Assembly: GCF_002236115.1 (NCBI RefSeq)
Contig: NZ_NIWT01000001.1
Location: 372,001 to 436,000 of the forward strand
Origin: Pseudomonas jessenii
GTDB taxonomy: Bacteria > Pseudomonadota > Gammaproteobacteria > Pseudomonadales > Pseudomonadaceae
Direction: 5' to 3'
Length of the DNA stretch: 64,000 bases
The notes below the pieces were generated by a model. It was given only the letters and a program-made list of their open reading frames with translations. It was not told where the DNA came from and made no database searches. Below, one piece after another: positions 63,009 through 64,000 of this stretch; position 1 is the stretch's first letter, and each line of letters begins with the position of its first letter. The position numbers were made by a program, and so were the translations under genes.

Positions 63009-63026
63009 TTAAACACCATTAAACAC
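63009..63026 (+). promoter_or_regulatory. Direct repeat upstream of aruH
   Basis: TTAAACAC occurs at 63009-63016 and again at 63019-63026, a ten-bp period (one helical turn), about 75 bp before the aruH start. Such spacing suits a response-regulator site; control by AruR is a guess from known P. aeruginosa regulation. Confidence 0.3.
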
Positions 63027-63099
63027 GCGCTCGCGAGGTGCCGTGTTGCGCGATTTGAGATAGGGTTGTGGCCAGGAACACGCGCGACAGGAGAACGCC

Positions 63100-64000
63100 A
63101 TGCGCTACTCAGCCTTGACCCAACGAATCGCCGGTGACGGAGCGGCAGCCTGGCGGATTCACGATCGAGCGCTGGCGCTGCGCGAGCAGGGTGTCGATGT
63201 CTTGCTGCTGTCGATCGGCGACCCGGATTTCGACACCCCACAACCCATCGTCCAGGCCGCGATTGGCAGTTTGCTGGCCGGCGACACGCACTACCCGGCG
63301 GTGCGCGGCAGCCAAGGCTTGCGCGACAGCATCGCCCGCCATCATCGTCGGCGCAGCGGTCAGGCCGTGGATGCGCAGCACGTGATCGTATTCCCCGGGG
63401 CGCAATGCGCGGTGTATTCGGTTGCGCAATGCCTGCTCGACCCGGGGGACGAAGTGCTCGTCGCCGAGCCGATGTACGTGACCTACGAAGGCGTGTTCGG
63501 TGCCTGCGGGGCGAAAGTGGTACCGGTGCCGGTGCGCTCGCAGAACGGCTTTCGGGTCGATCCGGCCGATGTCGCGGCACTGATCACACCGAACACCCGC
63601 GCGATGTTGCTCAACAGCCCGAACAACCCCTCCGGCGCCAGCCTGTCGCTGACGGCCTGGAAAGCGCTGGCCGCATTGTGCATTCGCCATGACCTGTGGT
63701 TGATCAGCGACGAGGTGTACAGCGAGTTGCTGTTCGAGGGCGAGCACATCAGCCCCGCGAGTTTACCGGGCATGGCCGAACGCACGGCGACGATCAACAG
63801 CCTGTCGAAATCCCACGCCATGAGTGGCTGGCGGGTGGGTTGGGTGATCGGGCCGCAATCGCTGTGTGAACATTTGGTGAATCTGTCGTTGTGCATGCTG
63901 TTTGGCATTCCGGATTTCATCCAGAACGCCGCGCAATTGGCGCTGGATGAAAACCTGCCGCACGTGGCGCAGATGCGCGAGGAATATCGCCAGCGTCGCG
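63100..64000 (+). CDS. aruH: Arginine:pyruvate transaminase AruH, partial (runs off the window)
   Basis: The first 300 residues of a fold-type I PLP aminotransferase are present. They include SIGDPDFDTPQPIVQAA, NSPNNPSGASLS, SDEVYSELLFEGEHISPASLPGM and the PLP-lysine region SLSKSHAMSGWRVGWV. The start MRYSALTQRIAGDGAAAW and the whole order match P. aeruginosa AruH as I know it. AruH transfers the arginine amino group to pyruvate, the entry to the arginine transaminase pathway. AGGAGAA lies before the ATG at 63100. The C-terminus lies beyond the edge. Confidence 0.9.
   Translation, partial: MRYSALTQRIAGDGAAAWRIHDRALALREQGVDVLLLSIGDPDFDTPQPIVQAAIGSLLAGDTHYPAVRGSQGLRDSIARHHRRRSGQAVDAQHVIVFPGAQCAVYSVAQCLLDPGDEVLVAEPMYVTYEGVFGACGAKVVPVPVRSQNGFRVDPADVAALITPNTRAMLLNSPNNPSGASLSLTAWKALAALCIRHDLWLISDEVYSELLFEGEHISPASLPGMAERTATINSLSKSHAMSGWRVGWVIGPQSLCEHLVNLSLCMLFGIPDFIQNAAQLALDENLPHVAQMREEYRQRR

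Noticed and set aside
62904..63137. 77-codon rightward frame before aruH
   Set aside because: It runs into the aruH start in another frame, has no ribosome binding site and covers the palindromic leader.

Overview
The window looks like chromosomal DNA of a Pseudomonas, most likely of the P. fluorescens group. The evidence is a GC-rich composition, an HPPD of the 358-residue Pseudomonas type, an MvaT-family xenogeneic silencer, an AruH-type arginine:pyruvate transaminase, a DUF6124 gene, and many REP palindromes with the core GAGCGAGCTTGCTCGCG.

Left part (0-24 kb) is accessory catabolism. After the edge of a DapF-like gene come an MFS carrier and a large ACP-adenylation-acyltransferase fusion protein. 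Two paralogous OruR-like AraC regulators follow, each beside its probable target. The second one (12570-13592) diverges from a leftward unit of BKACE-type beta-keto acid cleavage enzyme, MFS carrier, Rieske ferredoxin and acyl-CoA ligase. The promoter of that unit carries a 21-bp direct repeat that recurs almost identically in front of a YeiH-type exporter gene. To the right, DUF1302, DUF1329, a YCF48-like propeller, an MMPL/RND transporter, an acyl-CoA dehydrogenase and a flavodoxin-fold reductase form an envelope-plus-beta-oxidation set of the kind linked to hydrophobic acids. I infer one regulon for uptake and CoA-dependent breakdown of an unidentified hydrophobic or sulfonated acid.

Middle part (24-44 kb): two lytic-transglycosylase-like genes, a locus of tiny Pseudomonas-type genes with a diverged duplication and Shine-Dalgarno-sequestering leader hairpins, an NmrA-like/TetR pair, topoisomerase IB, modABC with a good ModE box, a nitronate monooxygenase-like gene, acuI, and an alkylation-repair run (ada, alkB and a 2OG-Fe(II) oxygenase). 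A group of small envelope and hypothetical genes follows, then galU and gor.

Right part (44-64 kb): a chromosomal KfrA-like coiled-coil DNA-binding protein, four tandem 137-bp REP-pair units, a tyrosine recombinase, ahpC-ahpF, gloA, an MvaT-family gene, an EAL phosphodiesterase with a CSS sensor, a LysR/EamA pair, hpd, rarD, an aldo/keto reductase, a glycerate/sugar-diacid set (MFS, cdaR, garK), DUF6124 behind an unusually structured leader, and the start of aruH, cut by the window edge.

The signals I rate highest are the DUF6124 leader with mutually exclusive pairings that would hide or free its ribosome binding site, the duplicated small-gene locus with covarying leader hairpins, the shared AraC direct-repeat operators, and the tandem REP array beside the recombinase. 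All functional statements rest on reading the sequence; no database search was run.
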